Below, one piece after another: positions 24,767 to 34,300 of a stretch of 64,000 nt of DNA. Origin of the DNA: Sulfurimonas indica (GTDB lineage Bacteria > Campylobacterota > Campylobacteria > Campylobacterales > Sulfurimonadaceae); contig NZ_SDID01000003.1 in NCBI RefSeq assembly GCF_009192995.1, forward strand, positions 19,381 to 83,380, given 5' to 3'. A program made the position numbers and the translations under genes. The notes beneath the pieces are model-generated. The model was not told the DNA's origin and did not search any database. It saw nothing but the letters and a program-made list of their open reading frames with translations. Within the stretch, counting starts at the first letter, position 1. The number at the start of each line of letters is the position of its first letter.

Positions 24767-26094
24767 AAAGTTACAAACTACATAAGTTCTTTGGACTCTC
24801 TGCAGGGCTTGTGGTGCTTATTTTAAGTGTCACAGGTTTTTTTCTTGACCATGATAACTGGAACTTTCTCTATACAACAACGATAAAACACTACCCAGAC
24901 TCACTCAATGATGTCGATAAAAGACTCTTTACTTCTTACAATGTAGATTCACAGAACCATGAACATATTTTAGTCGGATCAAAACGTGGACTCTATGAAA
25001 GTTATGATGGTGGAAAAACTTTTCAAAATATTTTAGCTTTACAGATCAATGCCATCAAAAAAGCAGATAATGATAAAATTTTTTTAGCAACATCAGAGGG
25101 TATTTACACTATAAACAATGATAAAATTCAAGCATATATGCTTGGGGGAAAATATATCAATGCAATGAGTATTTGGGGAAATACTTTAGCAGCTGTAGAG
25201 GATAAAACGACAATTTATCTTATCGATATAAAGAACAAAAGAATTGAACAAAACCTACATGTATATCTGCCGAAAAATGCTTTGCGTGAGGATATCAAAC
25301 TCTCTCGTTTTGTAAGAGACCTGCATTATGGAAGAGGGCTTTTTGATGGAGATATTTCACTCTATATCAATGATTTTGGAGCGATTGTTTTAACATTGTT
25401 GGGAGTGAGTGGGTTTTTTATCTGGTACTTTATTTATAAAAAGAGAGCTGCAAAAAGCTCACGCAAGTGGATTAAGTATCATGCAAACATTGTAACGATT
25501 ATGTCCGCTGTACCCGTACTTATTCTCTTGGTAACAGGTATCTTTTTGGACCATGGTGAGGGGCTTGGAGAGTTTATGAAACGTACAGCAATTCCTCACG
25601 CAGTGCTTCCTCCTGTTTATGATAGCCTAGAGCATGATATATGGTCGATTGACTATGATGGAAAAAACTTACGAATCGGTAACAGATATGGAGTGTACAA
25701 GAGTGATGATTTAAAGCATTGGAGTTTAGAGAGTAGAGGGTTTGGCTACTCTTTAACACGAGATGGCAATTTGCTCTATGTTGGCGGTATGGGAGCGGCA
25801 AACAGAGTTTATGACAAAGAGTGGAAACTTCTTCCAAATACACCGCATATGTTTAAAGATATAGTAAAAGAAGATGACAAAAAAGTCTTTTTCTCTGCAC
25901 ATATGACAGATCTAGCTCTGCCAAAATTTCAAGATATTACGCTATATTCTCTTCTTTTAACATTGCATGATGGGACATTTTTTGCATCATGGTGGGTATG
26001 GATAAATGATTACGCGGCATTTGCAACGCTGTTGCTTTTTATAACGGGAATATTACGTTGGTGGAAGAAAAAGAGGCTCACGCAAAGAGCTTGA
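24760..26094 (+). CDS. PepSY-associated membrane protein with sensor-like repeats
   Basis: A 444-residue inner-membrane protein with helices near residues 9-27, 205-228, 245-268 and 410-430, the PepSY_TM arrangement. Both periplasmic loops hold BNR-like repeats, e.g. GLYESYDGGKTF near residue 88 and GVYKSDDLKHW near 312, suggesting a small propeller-like fold. Family members are associated with ferric-siderophore reduction. It is cotranscribed with the TonB receptor. Four copies of TGCGTGAG lie inside and one just after it. Confidence 0.8.
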   Translation: MVKSYKLHKFFGLSAGLVVLILSVTGFFLDHDNWNFLYTTTIKHYPDSLNDVDKRLFTSYNVDSQNHEHILVGSKRGLYESYDGGKTFQNILALQINAIKKADNDKIFLATSEGIYTINNDKIQAYMLGGKYINAMSIWGNTLAAVEDKTTIYLIDIKNKRIEQNLHVYLPKNALREDIKLSRFVRDLHYGRGLFDGDISLYINDFGAIVLTLLGVSGFFIWYFIYKKRAAKSSRKWIKYHANIVTIMSAVPVLILLVTGIFLDHGEGLGEFMKRTAIPHAVLPPVYDSLEHDIWSIDYDGKNLRIGNRYGVYKSDDLKHWSLESRGFGYSLTRDGNLLYVGGMGAANRVYDKEWKLLPNTPHMFKDIVKEDDKKVFFSAHMTDLALPKFQDITLYSLLLTLHDGTFFASWWVWINDYAAFATLLLFITGILRWWKKKRLTQRA

Positions 26095-26106
26095 CTCCTG
26101 CGTGAG
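26077..26106 (-). terminator. Inverted TGCGTGAG pair, likely terminator of the minus-strand gene
   Basis: CTCACGCA (26077-26084) and TGCGTGAG (26099-26106) form an 8-bp stem with a 14-nt loop. Read on the minus strand the stem is followed by CCTCTTTTTCTT, which fits intrinsic termination for the gene at 26114-26923. The left arm overlaps the last codons of the PepSY gene. Confidence 0.6.
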
Positions 26107-26113
26107 ATAGCAG

Positions 26114-26923
26114 TTATTTAAAGAGTCCTGCCATATACTCTTCGATATCTCCAGGTGTACCAGAGATTGACATGAAGTTACCCATGCTGAGGTTTGGATA
26201 CGAGATAGCAAGATAGTATTTTGGGTGTAAAATCTTTGCTTCATCACCTTCTATCATCACCATATATGGTAAAAATGCAGTATGCTTTTGGCCTTTTATT
26301 TCAGGAACATAATACTTTTCACCTTTTTCAGTCGGCATTGCGATACCATAAAGTGTAGCCTTGCCTGCCTGAATTTTAAAGGCAATATTGTCAGCTGCAT
26401 TTTTCTCGAGCTTCTGTACTAAATTATCCCCTTTTGCAACTTCTATCATATCTTCATAGTAAGGCATACCCATCATAAAGTGGTATCCTGCGATATCATC
26501 ATCGTCAAGACCGTCTTGTGAACCTTTGAGTGTTCCAAAAGCATTTGCAAGTTTAGCATTTACCTTTTTAGCATGCTCCTCTTTGAAGTCATCCTGCATA
26601 AAAGCATGCAGAAAATATTCAGGATTTGTAAGGACAAGCTCATTATCACTACTGTTTACAAGCACTTTTTGTACAGCTGCAAAAGCTCTGTCCTCTTTTG
26701 AAGCATCATTTGTCAATGTCGGACATGTATAGGCAATAACATGATAAGAAGGATCTCCCATTACATCATACTCTCCAATTACTTTTAAGCCATTATCATG
26801 TAATGCACTTTTGACATCATTGACACTTTTAAATGAAGCATACTCATAACTACTGACATTGTCAGCGACTAGGCTTGCTCCCAATAGCATTGTAACCAAG
26901 CCACTTAATAGAATTTTTTTCAT
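26114..26923 (-). CDS. Secreted protein, possibly two DUF302-like domains
   Basis: A 269-residue protein with a signal peptide (cleavage near VADNV, about residue 20). The mature part reads SVNDVKSALHDNGLKVIGEYDV then HVIAYTCPTL, and a related arrangement appears in the second half around YYEDMIEVAKG, reminiscent of DUF302. That link is tentative. Being next to the TonB/PepSY pair but in the opposite direction, its part in metal uptake is unproven. Confidence 0.55.
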   Translation of the reverse strand: MKKILLSGLVTMLLGASLVADNVSSYEYASFKSVNDVKSALHDNGLKVIGEYDVMGDPSYHVIAYTCPTLTNDASKEDRAFAAVQKVLVNSSDNELVLTNPEYFLHAFMQDDFKEEHAKKVNAKLANAFGTLKGSQDGLDDDDIAGYHFMMGMPYYEDMIEVAKGDNLVQKLEKNAADNIAFKIQAGKATLYGIAMPTEKGEKYYVPEIKGQKHTAFLPYMVMIEGDEAKILHPKYYLAISYPNLSMGNFMSISGTPGDIEEYMAGLFK

Positions 26924-26951
26924 TTTCTCTCCAGAATATAAATTTTAAATT

Positions 26952-26967
26952 ATTATAATTCATTATA
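26952..26967 (-). promoter_or_regulatory. Two -10-like boxes for the secreted protein gene
   Basis: On the minus strand TATAAT occurs at 26962-26967 and again at 26952-26957, 28-38 nt upstream of the ATG. A GGAGAGAAA ribosome site is present before the start. Confidence 0.5.
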
Positions 26968-27050
26968 GTTAATAAGAAGAAAAGTATTTTCAAAATTTTG
27001 TGATTTAAAGAAAAAGGAGAAAAAAATCCCAAAATTTAGCACATTTTAGA

Positions 27051-27056
27051 TATAAT
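27051..27056 (+). promoter_or_regulatory. -10 box for the alaS operon
   Basis: TATAAT in TTTTAGATATAATCGCG, 29 nt before the alaS ATG. It is the only clear promoter for the eight-gene run that ends at 36303. Confidence 0.6.
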
Positions 27057-27085
27057 CGCGTAATTTTATAAAAGAGAAAAACATA

Positions 27086-29641
27086 ATGAACGTCAGAGAA
27101 GAATTTTTAAAATTTTTTGAATCAAAAAACCATACAAGAGTGGCTTCTGCACCTTTGGTACCAGATGATGCAACACTCCTTTTTAACAATGCGGGGATGG
27201 TCCCTTTTAAATCAATCTTTACAGGAGAAGTCCCACGTCCTGCAAATCCTCGTGCAACTTCGTGCCAGACATGTATCCGTGCGGGTGGAAAGCATAATGA
27301 CCTTGAAAATGTTGGACATACTGCTCGTCACCATACATTTTTTGAGATGCTTGGGAACTTTAGTTTTGGAGATTATTTCAAAGAAGATGCTATTGCCTAT
27401 GCATGGGAGTTTATCACAGAGGTACTCAAACTTGACAAAGATAAGCTTTGGGTAACAGTACATGAGAGTGATGATGAGGCAGAAGAGCTTTGGAAGAAAC
27501 ATATTGCAGCTGATCGCATCATGCGTTTGGGTGATAAAGACAACTTCTGGTCTATGGGTGATACTGGACCGTGTGGACCATGTTCTGAGATCTTTTATGA
27601 TCAGGGTGCTGAACACTTTAACGGTCCTGAAGATTACATGGGTGGTGAGGGTGACAGATTTTTAGAGATCTGGAATCTGGTTTTCATGCAGTATGAGGTA
27701 AAAGAGAAAGGTGGTGAGAGAATTCCGCTTGCAAAGCCTTCTATCGATACTGGAATGGGACTTGAACGTGTTGTAGCGATCAAAGAGGGAGCACTTTCTA
27801 ATTATGGTTCAAGCCTCTTTATGCCTATTATCCGTAAAGTGGAAGACCTTATAGGTAAAGAGTATGTTTATGCAAGCGGTGCATCATACCGTGTTATTGC
27901 AGATCACATCAGAACAGCTGTTTTTCTTCTTGCACAGGGTGTGAACTTTTCAAATGAGGGACGTGGATATGTTCTTCGAAGAATCTTGCGTCGTGCTGTT
28001 CGTCATGGTTATCTTCTAGGTTTCCGTGAGCCTTTTATGCATAAGATAGTGGATACTTTGGTAGATATCATGGGTGAAGAGTATGACTACTTGGCAAAAA
28101 AATCAGCAGCTGTTAAAGAGCAGATAGAGCTTGAAGAGGCACGTTTCTTTAAAACGATTGAGTCTGGAATTGCTCTGTTTAATATGGAACTGCAAAATAC
28201 AAAAGAGGTATTTAGTGGGGAAGTTGCGTTTAAACTCTATGATACATACGGATTCCCACTTGATTTGACAGAAGATATGTTGCGTGAAAAAGGGCTTGGT
28301 CTTGACTCTGTAAAATTTGAAGCGCTTATGAGTGAGCAGAGAAGTCGTGCAAAAGCTGCATGGAAAGGCAGTGGTGATGATGCTGTTCAGGGTGATTTTA
28401 AAGAGCTCTTAGAGGAGTTCGGTGAGAATGAGTTTGTAGGGTATGAGACAACACACCAAGCAAGTAAGATTCAAGCACTTCTTGATGAGGAGTTTTTACG
28501 TGTAGAGGCACTGCTTCCTGGTCAAAAAGGATGGGTATTTTTAGATGTAACACCTTTTTATGCTGAGAGTGGTGGTCAGTGTGGCGATATCGGCGAGCTC
28601 GAAGGCAAAGCAAAAGTTTTTGATACAAAGAAGTTCTTTGGTCTGAATCTCTCACAAATCGAGGCAACAGCAGAACTGAAAGTCGGTGAGAGTGTTGATG
28701 CAAAAGTAGATATCTCACGTAATGAGATCACAAAACACCACTCTGCAACACACCTCCTTCACGCAGTACTTTATGATGTTCTTGGTGAACATATTTCGCA
28801 AGCAGGTTCCCTTGTTGAAGCAAATAGATTGCGTTTTGACTTTTCACACCCTAAAGCGGTAAGTGAAGCAGAACTTGCTGAGATTGAGGAGCGTGTAAAC
28901 ACAGAGATTATGCGTGCCATTTCTGCAAAGACAGAGGTTATGAGCATAGAAGATGCGAAAAAGTCAGGTGCAAAAGCACAGTTTGGTGAGAAGTATGGTG
29001 ATGAAGTTAGAGTTGTCAGTTTTGCGGATGCTTCCATAGAGTTTTGTGGTGGTGTGCATGTTGACAACACTGCAAATATTGGCTCATTTATCATTACAAA
29101 AGAGTCTGGGGTGAGTGCAGGTGTGCGAAGAATTGAAGCGGTTTGTGGTAATGCCGCATACAACTACTTTAAAGAGCAACGCTTACTTCTAAAATCTGCT
29201 CAGAGTGAAGTGAAAAATCTTGATATCATTGCCGGTATCAACAGACTCAAAACAAACATCACTGAGCTAAGAACAGAGTTAAAAGAGGCTCAGGAATCTG
29301 CAAAAGTAGAGATAAAAGCAGAAGATATCAATGGAGTGGCCGTTGTCATTGATGAGTTGCCAAATGGAGACATCAAAGAGAAAATCGATGAGCTGAAAAA
29401 CCAAAACGAAAAACTCTGTGCAATGCTTTTTCAAGTAAAAGGGGAGAAGGTTCTTATAGCTGCCGGCGTAAAAGGCTGTGATGCAAAAGCGGGTGAGTGG
29501 ATCAAAAAAATCGCACCGATTCTAGGTGGAGGTGGCGGAGGTCGTCCTGATTTTGCACAAGCTGGCGGAAAAGATAAGTCTAAACTTCCTGAAGCAAAAA
29601 CAGAGGCACGTAACTTTATAGAGGGAGTTCTCTCATCATGA
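27086..29641 (+). CDS. alaS: Alanyl-tRNA synthetase
   Basis: Charges tRNA-Ala. The 851-residue protein has the catalytic domain at the N-terminus ([17 protein letters not shown] near residue 10), the editing domain with [12 protein letters not shown] near 550 and CGGVH near 652, and the glycine-rich C-terminal domain ending [15 protein letters not shown]. First of eight genes with overlaps or gaps below 5 nt. Confidence 0.97.
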   Translation: MNVREEFLKFFESKNHTRVASAPLVPDDATLLFNNAGMVPFKSIFTGEVPRPANPRATSCQTCIRAGGKHNDLENVGHTARHHTFFEMLGNFSFGDYFKEDAIAYAWEFITEVLKLDKDKLWVTVHESDDEAEELWKKHIAADRIMRLGDKDNFWSMGDTGPCGPCSEIFYDQGAEHFNGPEDYMGGEGDRFLEIWNLVFMQYEVKEKGGERIPLAKPSIDTGMGLERVVAIKEGALSNYGSSLFMPIIRKVEDLIGKEYVYASGASYRVIADHIRTAVFLLAQGVNFSNEGRGYVLRRILRRAVRHGYLLGFREPFMHKIVDTLVDIMGEEYDYLAKKSAAVKEQIELEEARFFKTIESGIALFNMELQNTKEVFSGEVAFKLYDTYGFPLDLTEDMLREKGLGLDSVKFEALMSEQRSRAKAAWKGSGDDAVQGDFKELLEEFGENEFVGYETTHQASKIQALLDEEFLRVEALLPGQKGWVFLDVTPFYAESGGQCGDIGELEGKAKVFDTKKFFGLNLSQIEATAELKVGESVDAKVDISRNEITKHHSATHLLHAVLYDVLGEHISQAGSLVEANRLRFDFSHPKAVSEAELAEIEERVNTEIMRAISAKTEVMSIEDAKKSGAKAQFGEKYGDEVRVVSFADASIEFCGGVHVDNTANIGSFIITKESGVSAGVRRIEAVCGNAAYNYFKEQRLLLKSAQSEVKNLDIIAGINRLKTNITELRTELKEAQESAKVEIKAEDINGVAVVIDELPNGDIKEKIDELKNQNEKLCAMLFQVKGEKVLIAAGVKGCDAKAGEWIKKIAPILGGGGGGRPDFAQAGGKDKSKLPEAKTEARNFIEGVLSS

Positions 29642-30174
29642 AAGAGTATATGATTGAACTTTTTGCTGACTACAGAACACAGATAGTATTTTTACATGTA
29701 CTCTCTGCTGTTGTTTGGGTTGGGGGTATGATAGCTATGCGTTTTGCAGCACACCACTCTTTTGTGCAGATTGAATCACCACTGCACAGGCTTGAAAGAA
29801 TATCTCAAGCACTCAAGCGTCTTTTTACGATTGTCTCACCTTTTGTAATACTACTTATCATTACCGCGGTCATTATGGCTGTCGGTCTTGGTTTTCGTTC
29901 GGCTGCAGTTGATACAAACGGTAATGTGATTGATGAGTATGCGATGCATATTTATAATCTTGTCCATGTCAAAGAAGTTATCTGGATGATTATGGCAACA
30001 AATCTTACAGCCATGATTTTACGTCGTAACAAAGCACAAAAACTTTTAGATAAAGGTGATACGGCAGGTGCGAAAAAAGCACTCGAACTTATCGGAAAGT
30101 ATATGGTCCCAGTAAACATCGTTCTTGGAATCATTGCAATTTACCTTGGAGTAACGCTTCGTAATGCCTATTAG
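29638..30174 (+). CDS. Membrane protein, CopD-like
   Basis: A 178-residue protein with four helices. [19 protein letters not shown] at the start of the first helix, with its histidine and WVGG, and the [11 protein letters not shown] helix near 120 resemble the CopD/haem-binding four-helix family. Actual ligand and role are unknown. It starts within the last codon of alaS and its end overlaps maf by 11 nt. Confidence 0.7.
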   Translation: MKEYMIELFADYRTQIVFLHVLSAVVWVGGMIAMRFAAHHSFVQIESPLHRLERISQALKRLFTIVSPFVILLIITAVIMAVGLGFRSAAVDTNGNVIDEYAMHIYNLVHVKEVIWMIMATNLTAMILRRNKAQKLLDKGDTAGAKKALELIGKYMVPVNIVLGIIAIYLGVTLRNAY

Positions 30175-30712
30175 ATTATGCTCCTCTTCAGAGACTCGGG
30201 CCCAGTTGCTGCGTGAGGCAGGGATTGCATTTATTCAAGAGAGTGTAGAGTTCGATGAAGAGAGTATAGCCGCATCAAGCCCGAAAAATTTTGTCTATCA
30301 GGCAACAGTAGGAAAATACGAGGCAAATCTCAAGGCTTATGGCTTTGAAGATTATCCGCTTCTTGTTGCTGATACTGTTGTAACCTCCCAAAATCAAATC
30401 CTTCGAAAAGCAAAATGTAAAGATGATGCTCGTAATATTTTAATGACACAGAGTGGAAATATTACCAGCATTATCACCTGTTTGATTTATCATGCGAAAG
30501 ATAAAAAGATTGTAGATATCTCTAAAACTGATTATCTTTTTGCAGATTTTGATGCAGATGATTTAGAATCGTATCTAGAGAGTGGCAGGTGGCGAGGTAA
30601 AGCCGGAGCTTGTATGGTTGAGGGTTTTTGTAAGTCATATATTAAAGAAGTGCGCGGCTATGAGAGTACTGCTATGGGTCTGAGCGTGGAAGTGCTTCAA
30701 AGGTTTATGTGA
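30164..30712 (+). CDS. maf: Maf-like nucleotide pyrophosphatase
   Basis: Predicted to hydrolyse non-canonical or modified nucleoside triphosphates to monophosphates. The N-terminal LCSSSETRAQLLREAGI (family form LASxSPRRxxLL), VADTVV with catalytic aspartate near residue 68, and GKAGACMVEG near 144 match the Maf fold. It is a divergent member, so the base preference is unclear. Overlaps both neighbours. Confidence 0.82.
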   Translation: MPIRLCSSSETRAQLLREAGIAFIQESVEFDEESIAASSPKNFVYQATVGKYEANLKAYGFEDYPLLVADTVVTSQNQILRKAKCKDDARNILMTQSGNITSIITCLIYHAKDKKIVDISKTDYLFADFDADDLESYLESGRWRGKAGACMVEGFCKSYIKEVRGYESTAMGLSVEVLQRFM

Positions 30713-32520
30713 TGCAGAAAAAATCTTTTATTCTTATTTTTCTTATCGTCATGGTCGCTTTTTTTATGCTTTGGCACTATATGGATTATATAAAGCATGA
30801 GAAGAAAGATTTAGAGTATCGTATTTATAAAGAAGAAGCACTCTTTATGCAAAAAAATTTAGCTTCTATGATTGATGAGAAGAAAAAGTCAACTACAGCA
30901 ATCGCTCTTACTTTGGCTTCCAATGAGATGTTGCCGATACTGATTAAAAACAAAAAAGAGCTCCATAAAAAAATCAACAGCTTGATTTTCAATTTTGAAC
31001 ATTACACAAATTATAAAAATATCTGGGTACATATCATAGATAAAGATGCAAACTCAATCTATCGAAGCTGGACAACACTCAAAGGTGATACTTTTTGTCA
31101 GACAAGAGAGGATTTGCAGTATGCCATAAAAAAACGAGAGACCGTCTCCCTAATCAGTGTTGATATCTTTAGTATCAACATAAAAGCAATCGTTCCTTTT
31201 TATAACAAAAAAAATGAGCTTATTGGTCTTGTAGAAGTTGTTTCACACTTCAACTCAATCTCGAAAAAATTAAAAAAACTGGGTGTCGATTCGGTCGTTG
31301 TAGTAAATGAAGAGTACTCAAAATATATAAAATACCCATTTACCAACATGTATATTCAAAAATGTTATATTGCAAATTTCGATGCACCGCAATCTCTACA
31401 GGAGTATCTTAAAAACAATAATATCAAGCAATATTGTAAAGATATGACAAGAGTTGAAAACGGTTACATTGTCTCAGCTTACCCATTAAAAGATTATGAT
31501 GGGCATAAACTTGGTTTCTATATAATGTTTAAAAAAACAGAGACCATTTCCACAGAGGGGTTGGACTTCTTTGTTTTTCGATGGTCTGTTTTTGCCATTT
31601 TATTGTTGATGGCGCTTGCTGGAGTAGTGAATATTACACTTTATTATATGATGCGAAAACAGAAGAGCTATTATAAAAATATTATTGATACTTCTAGTAA
31701 TATTATGCTTGTCAATGACAAAAAGAAGATTATCGATGCAAATAAGACATTTTTCGAATACTTTAAGAAGTATAAAACCGTAGATGAATTTCGTAAGGAA
31801 AATACCTGTATATGTAACTATTATGTAGAAGAAGAGGGGTATCTAGACAAAGGCTCTGTAGCATATGGCTGGTTGGATTTTGTCTTAGCCAACAAAGATA
31901 AAATAAACAAAGTCAAGATGGAAATTGATGGAGAGATATACTATTTTCTGGTTAATGCTTCATTGATTTCACAAGAGAAAGAGCATTATAGTGTTATTTT
32001 TTCCGATATTACAAAAGAAGAAGAGTATAAAAAAGAGCTAGAGATACTTAACGTTAAAGATACTTTGACAAATGTTTATAATCGAAGATATTATGAGCAG
32101 GCAATCGAAAAAGAGATGTATAATGCAAAACGTTATGGATATAATCTCGCTGTAATTATGTTAGATATTGACTTTTTTAAAAAGATTAATGATGAGCATG
32201 GACATAGTGTTGGTGATGAAGTTCTTGTATTTTATGCAAAACTTATAGAACACTCTTTACGTGAGAGTGATTCTTTATGTAGAATAGGAGGAGAAGAATT
32301 TATAATTATTCTTCCGCATACAAATCGAGATGATGCATATAAGATTGCTGAAAAATTGAGAATTTTTATACAAAAAAGTAAAAAAATTGTTCCGATAACG
32401 ATAAGTTTTGGTGTAACAGAGTACATTAGTGGTGAGAGTAAAGATTATCTCTATAAAAGAGTAGATGAAGCACTCTATGAAGCAAAAGAGAGTGGACGAA
32501 ACAGAGTTGTTGCCAAATGA
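30712..32520 (+). CDS. Membrane diguanylate cyclase with periplasmic sensor
   Basis: A 602-residue protein: helix near 5-24, a periplasmic region of about 250 residues resembling a dCACHE ligand sensor, a second helix near 284-307, a PAS-like segment (about 320-430) and a C-terminal GGDEF domain. The active site is GGEEF, and RESD five residues before it is an intact inhibitory I-site, so it should make c-di-GMP with product feedback. ATG 30712 overlaps the maf stop as TGATG; GTG 30709 is also possible. The ligand is unknown. Confidence 0.87.
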   Translation: MQKKSFILIFLIVMVAFFMLWHYMDYIKHEKKDLEYRIYKEEALFMQKNLASMIDEKKKSTTAIALTLASNEMLPILIKNKKELHKKINSLIFNFEHYTNYKNIWVHIIDKDANSIYRSWTTLKGDTFCQTREDLQYAIKKRETVSLISVDIFSINIKAIVPFYNKKNELIGLVEVVSHFNSISKKLKKLGVDSVVVVNEEYSKYIKYPFTNMYIQKCYIANFDAPQSLQEYLKNNNIKQYCKDMTRVENGYIVSAYPLKDYDGHKLGFYIMFKKTETISTEGLDFFVFRWSVFAILLLMALAGVVNITLYYMMRKQKSYYKNIIDTSSNIMLVNDKKKIIDANKTFFEYFKKYKTVDEFRKENTCICNYYVEEEGYLDKGSVAYGWLDFVLANKDKINKVKMEIDGEIYYFLVNASLISQEKEHYSVIFSDITKEEEYKKELEILNVKDTLTNVYNRRYYEQAIEKEMYNAKRYGYNLAVIMLDIDFFKKINDEHGHSVGDEVLVFYAKLIEHSLRESDSLCRIGGEEFIIILPHTNRDDAYKIAEKLRIFIQKSKKIVPITISFGVTEYISGESKDYLYKRVDEALYEAKESGRNRVVAK

Positions 32521-33611
32521 TGTTTTATAAAAAAGAGTTAGATGCTCTCAAGCGTGCTGGACGATATAGAAAACGTGAAGTAGTACAAAAGAGTTTAAAA
32601 GATTTCGCATCAAATGACTATTTGGGTTTAGCGCACCATAAAGAGCTACATACGCTAACGTGTAATCTCTTACAAAAGAATGATGTACATGCCACAAAAG
32701 CCTCCATGCTTGTGAATGGCTATCATCAAATCCATAAAGATTTTGAAGATGCTTTGTGTGAGGCAAATGGTTTTGAAGCAGGCATTGTGCTTGGAAGTGG
32801 TTTTAATGCGAACATTGCTCTTATTGAATCACTTGTCCGTAAGGGTGACAGGCTTTTTATGGATGAGTTGTATCATGCTTCGGGAGTTCTTGCTTCACAA
32901 CTTCACAACATTGATGTAACATTTTTCAAACATAATGATATGCATGAACTGCGTGAGCTTTTAAAAAGCTCTGGGGCAAAGAGAAACATTATAGCTGTTG
33001 AGGGCATCTACTCTATGGATGGAGATCTCTGCTCACGTGAGGTATTTACTATTGCAGATACGTTTGAAGCGATTTTGATTGTTGATGAGGCACACAGTAG
33101 TGGAGTTCTTGGAAAGCGGCTTATGGGTGTCTATGAGCATTATGGCATTGATATAAAAGCAAATCATATCAAGATGGGAACCCTTGGAAAAGCGTATGGA
33201 AGTTTTGGTGCTTTTATTTTGGCATCAGAGCATATTGCCCTGTATCTGCTCAATCGTGCCAAGCCGATTATCTATGCGACCTCACTTTCTCTTTATGATA
33301 CACTTTTAGCACACCAATCACTCAACTATATTCTATCTCATGCCCAACAGTTAAAAGAAGAGGTACAAAAGAGACAAGAGATAATCTCTAAAGAGCTTGG
33401 CATTAGTGTTGAGGGTCTAATTGTCCCAGTGGAAATTGGTGACAATAAAAAAGTCATAGAGATAAAAGATAAACTACAAGAGCTTGGATATGCCGTTGGT
33501 GGTATTAGACAGCCTACAGTCCAGAGTGCTATCATCCGTTTAATCGCTCGACTTGGTCAGAGTAGTGAAGATCTGCGAGAGCTTTGCAGGGAGCTAAAAA
33601 AAGTATTATGA
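32517..33611 (+). CDS. bioF: 8-amino-7-oxononanoate synthase-like enzyme
   Basis: PLP enzyme of the alpha-oxoamine synthase family, which in biotin synthesis condenses pimeloyl-thioester with alanine. FASNDYLGLAHH near residue 30, VDEAHSSGVLG near 188 and the PLP lysine in GTLGKAYGSFGAF near 225 are as expected. At 364 aa it is slightly shorter than the E. coli protein. No other biotin gene is near. It overlaps the cyclase upstream (ATGA) and the ABC gene downstream. Confidence 0.85.
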   Translation: MMFYKKELDALKRAGRYRKREVVQKSLKDFASNDYLGLAHHKELHTLTCNLLQKNDVHATKASMLVNGYHQIHKDFEDALCEANGFEAGIVLGSGFNANIALIESLVRKGDRLFMDELYHASGVLASQLHNIDVTFFKHNDMHELRELLKSSGAKRNIIAVEGIYSMDGDLCSREVFTIADTFEAILIVDEAHSSGVLGKRLMGVYEHYGIDIKANHIKMGTLGKAYGSFGAFILASEHIALYLLNRAKPIIYATSLSLYDTLLAHQSLNYILSHAQQLKEEVQKRQEIISKELGISVEGLIVPVEIGDNKKVIEIKDKLQELGYAVGGIRQPTVQSAIIRLIARLGQSSEDLRELCRELKKVL

Positions 33612-34300
33612 TTACGATAAAAAAACTCCAAATTTCACTTGATGATGCCAAGCTTGTTGATATTGCTTTTACTATTCAATCATCGCTTGCCCTTATTGGT
33701 CAGAGTGGTAGTGGTAAAAGTCTTACACTCAAAGCGCTTTTGGGTATGTTACCAAAAAGTATGAACTCTACGCTAGAATATGATAGTGATTTTAGTTTTG
33801 TAGCAGGAGAGAGCATAGGTTTTGTACCGCAAAATCCTTTTACAGCACTCTCTCCACTTACTAAAATAAAAAAGCAGTTTTTTGTGGATGAGAGCAGAAT
33901 AGAAGAACTTTTTAATGAAGTAGGTCTCTCTTTGGAGCTTTTGGAACGATTTCCTCCAGAGCTCTCAGGTGGACAGTTGCAGCGAGTTGTTATTGCTATG
34001 GCTTTAGAAAAACGTCCTAAACTGCTTTTGTTGGATGAGCCAACGACAGCATTGGACCCTGATACAAAGATAAAGATACTTGAGCTTCTTCGTAACTTAC
34101 AGCAAAAAGAGGGTTTTACTATGCTTTTTGTAACACATGATATGCTTTCAGCGAAAGAGCTGTGTGAAGAGGTCTGTGTTATTAAAGATGGTCTTTTAGT
34201 TGAACGTGGCAGTATGCAAGAAGTTATCACATCGCCAAAAGAAGCATATACAAAAGTATTAATTGAAGCAAATTTTGCAAACAGGAATTTTAGAGAATGA
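33608..34300 (+). CDS. ABC transporter ATP-binding protein, oligopeptide type
   Basis: A 230-residue ATPase. Walker A is GQSGSGKS near residue 31, the Q-loop PQNPFTALSP near 75 is of the Dpp/Opp type, the signature LSGGQLQR is near 122, and Walker B LLLLDEPTTALD near 142. I start at ATG 33608, which overlaps the bioF stop; the frame is open further upstream without a better start. No permease lies beside it, so its partners are elsewhere. Confidence 0.82.
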   Translation: MITIKKLQISLDDAKLVDIAFTIQSSLALIGQSGSGKSLTLKALLGMLPKSMNSTLEYDSDFSFVAGESIGFVPQNPFTALSPLTKIKKQFFVDESRIEELFNEVGLSLELLERFPPELSGGQLQRVVIAMALEKRPKLLLLDEPTTALDPDTKIKILELLRNLQQKEGFTMLFVTHDMLSAKELCEEVCVIKDGLLVERGSMQEVITSPKEAYTKVLIEANFANRNFRE

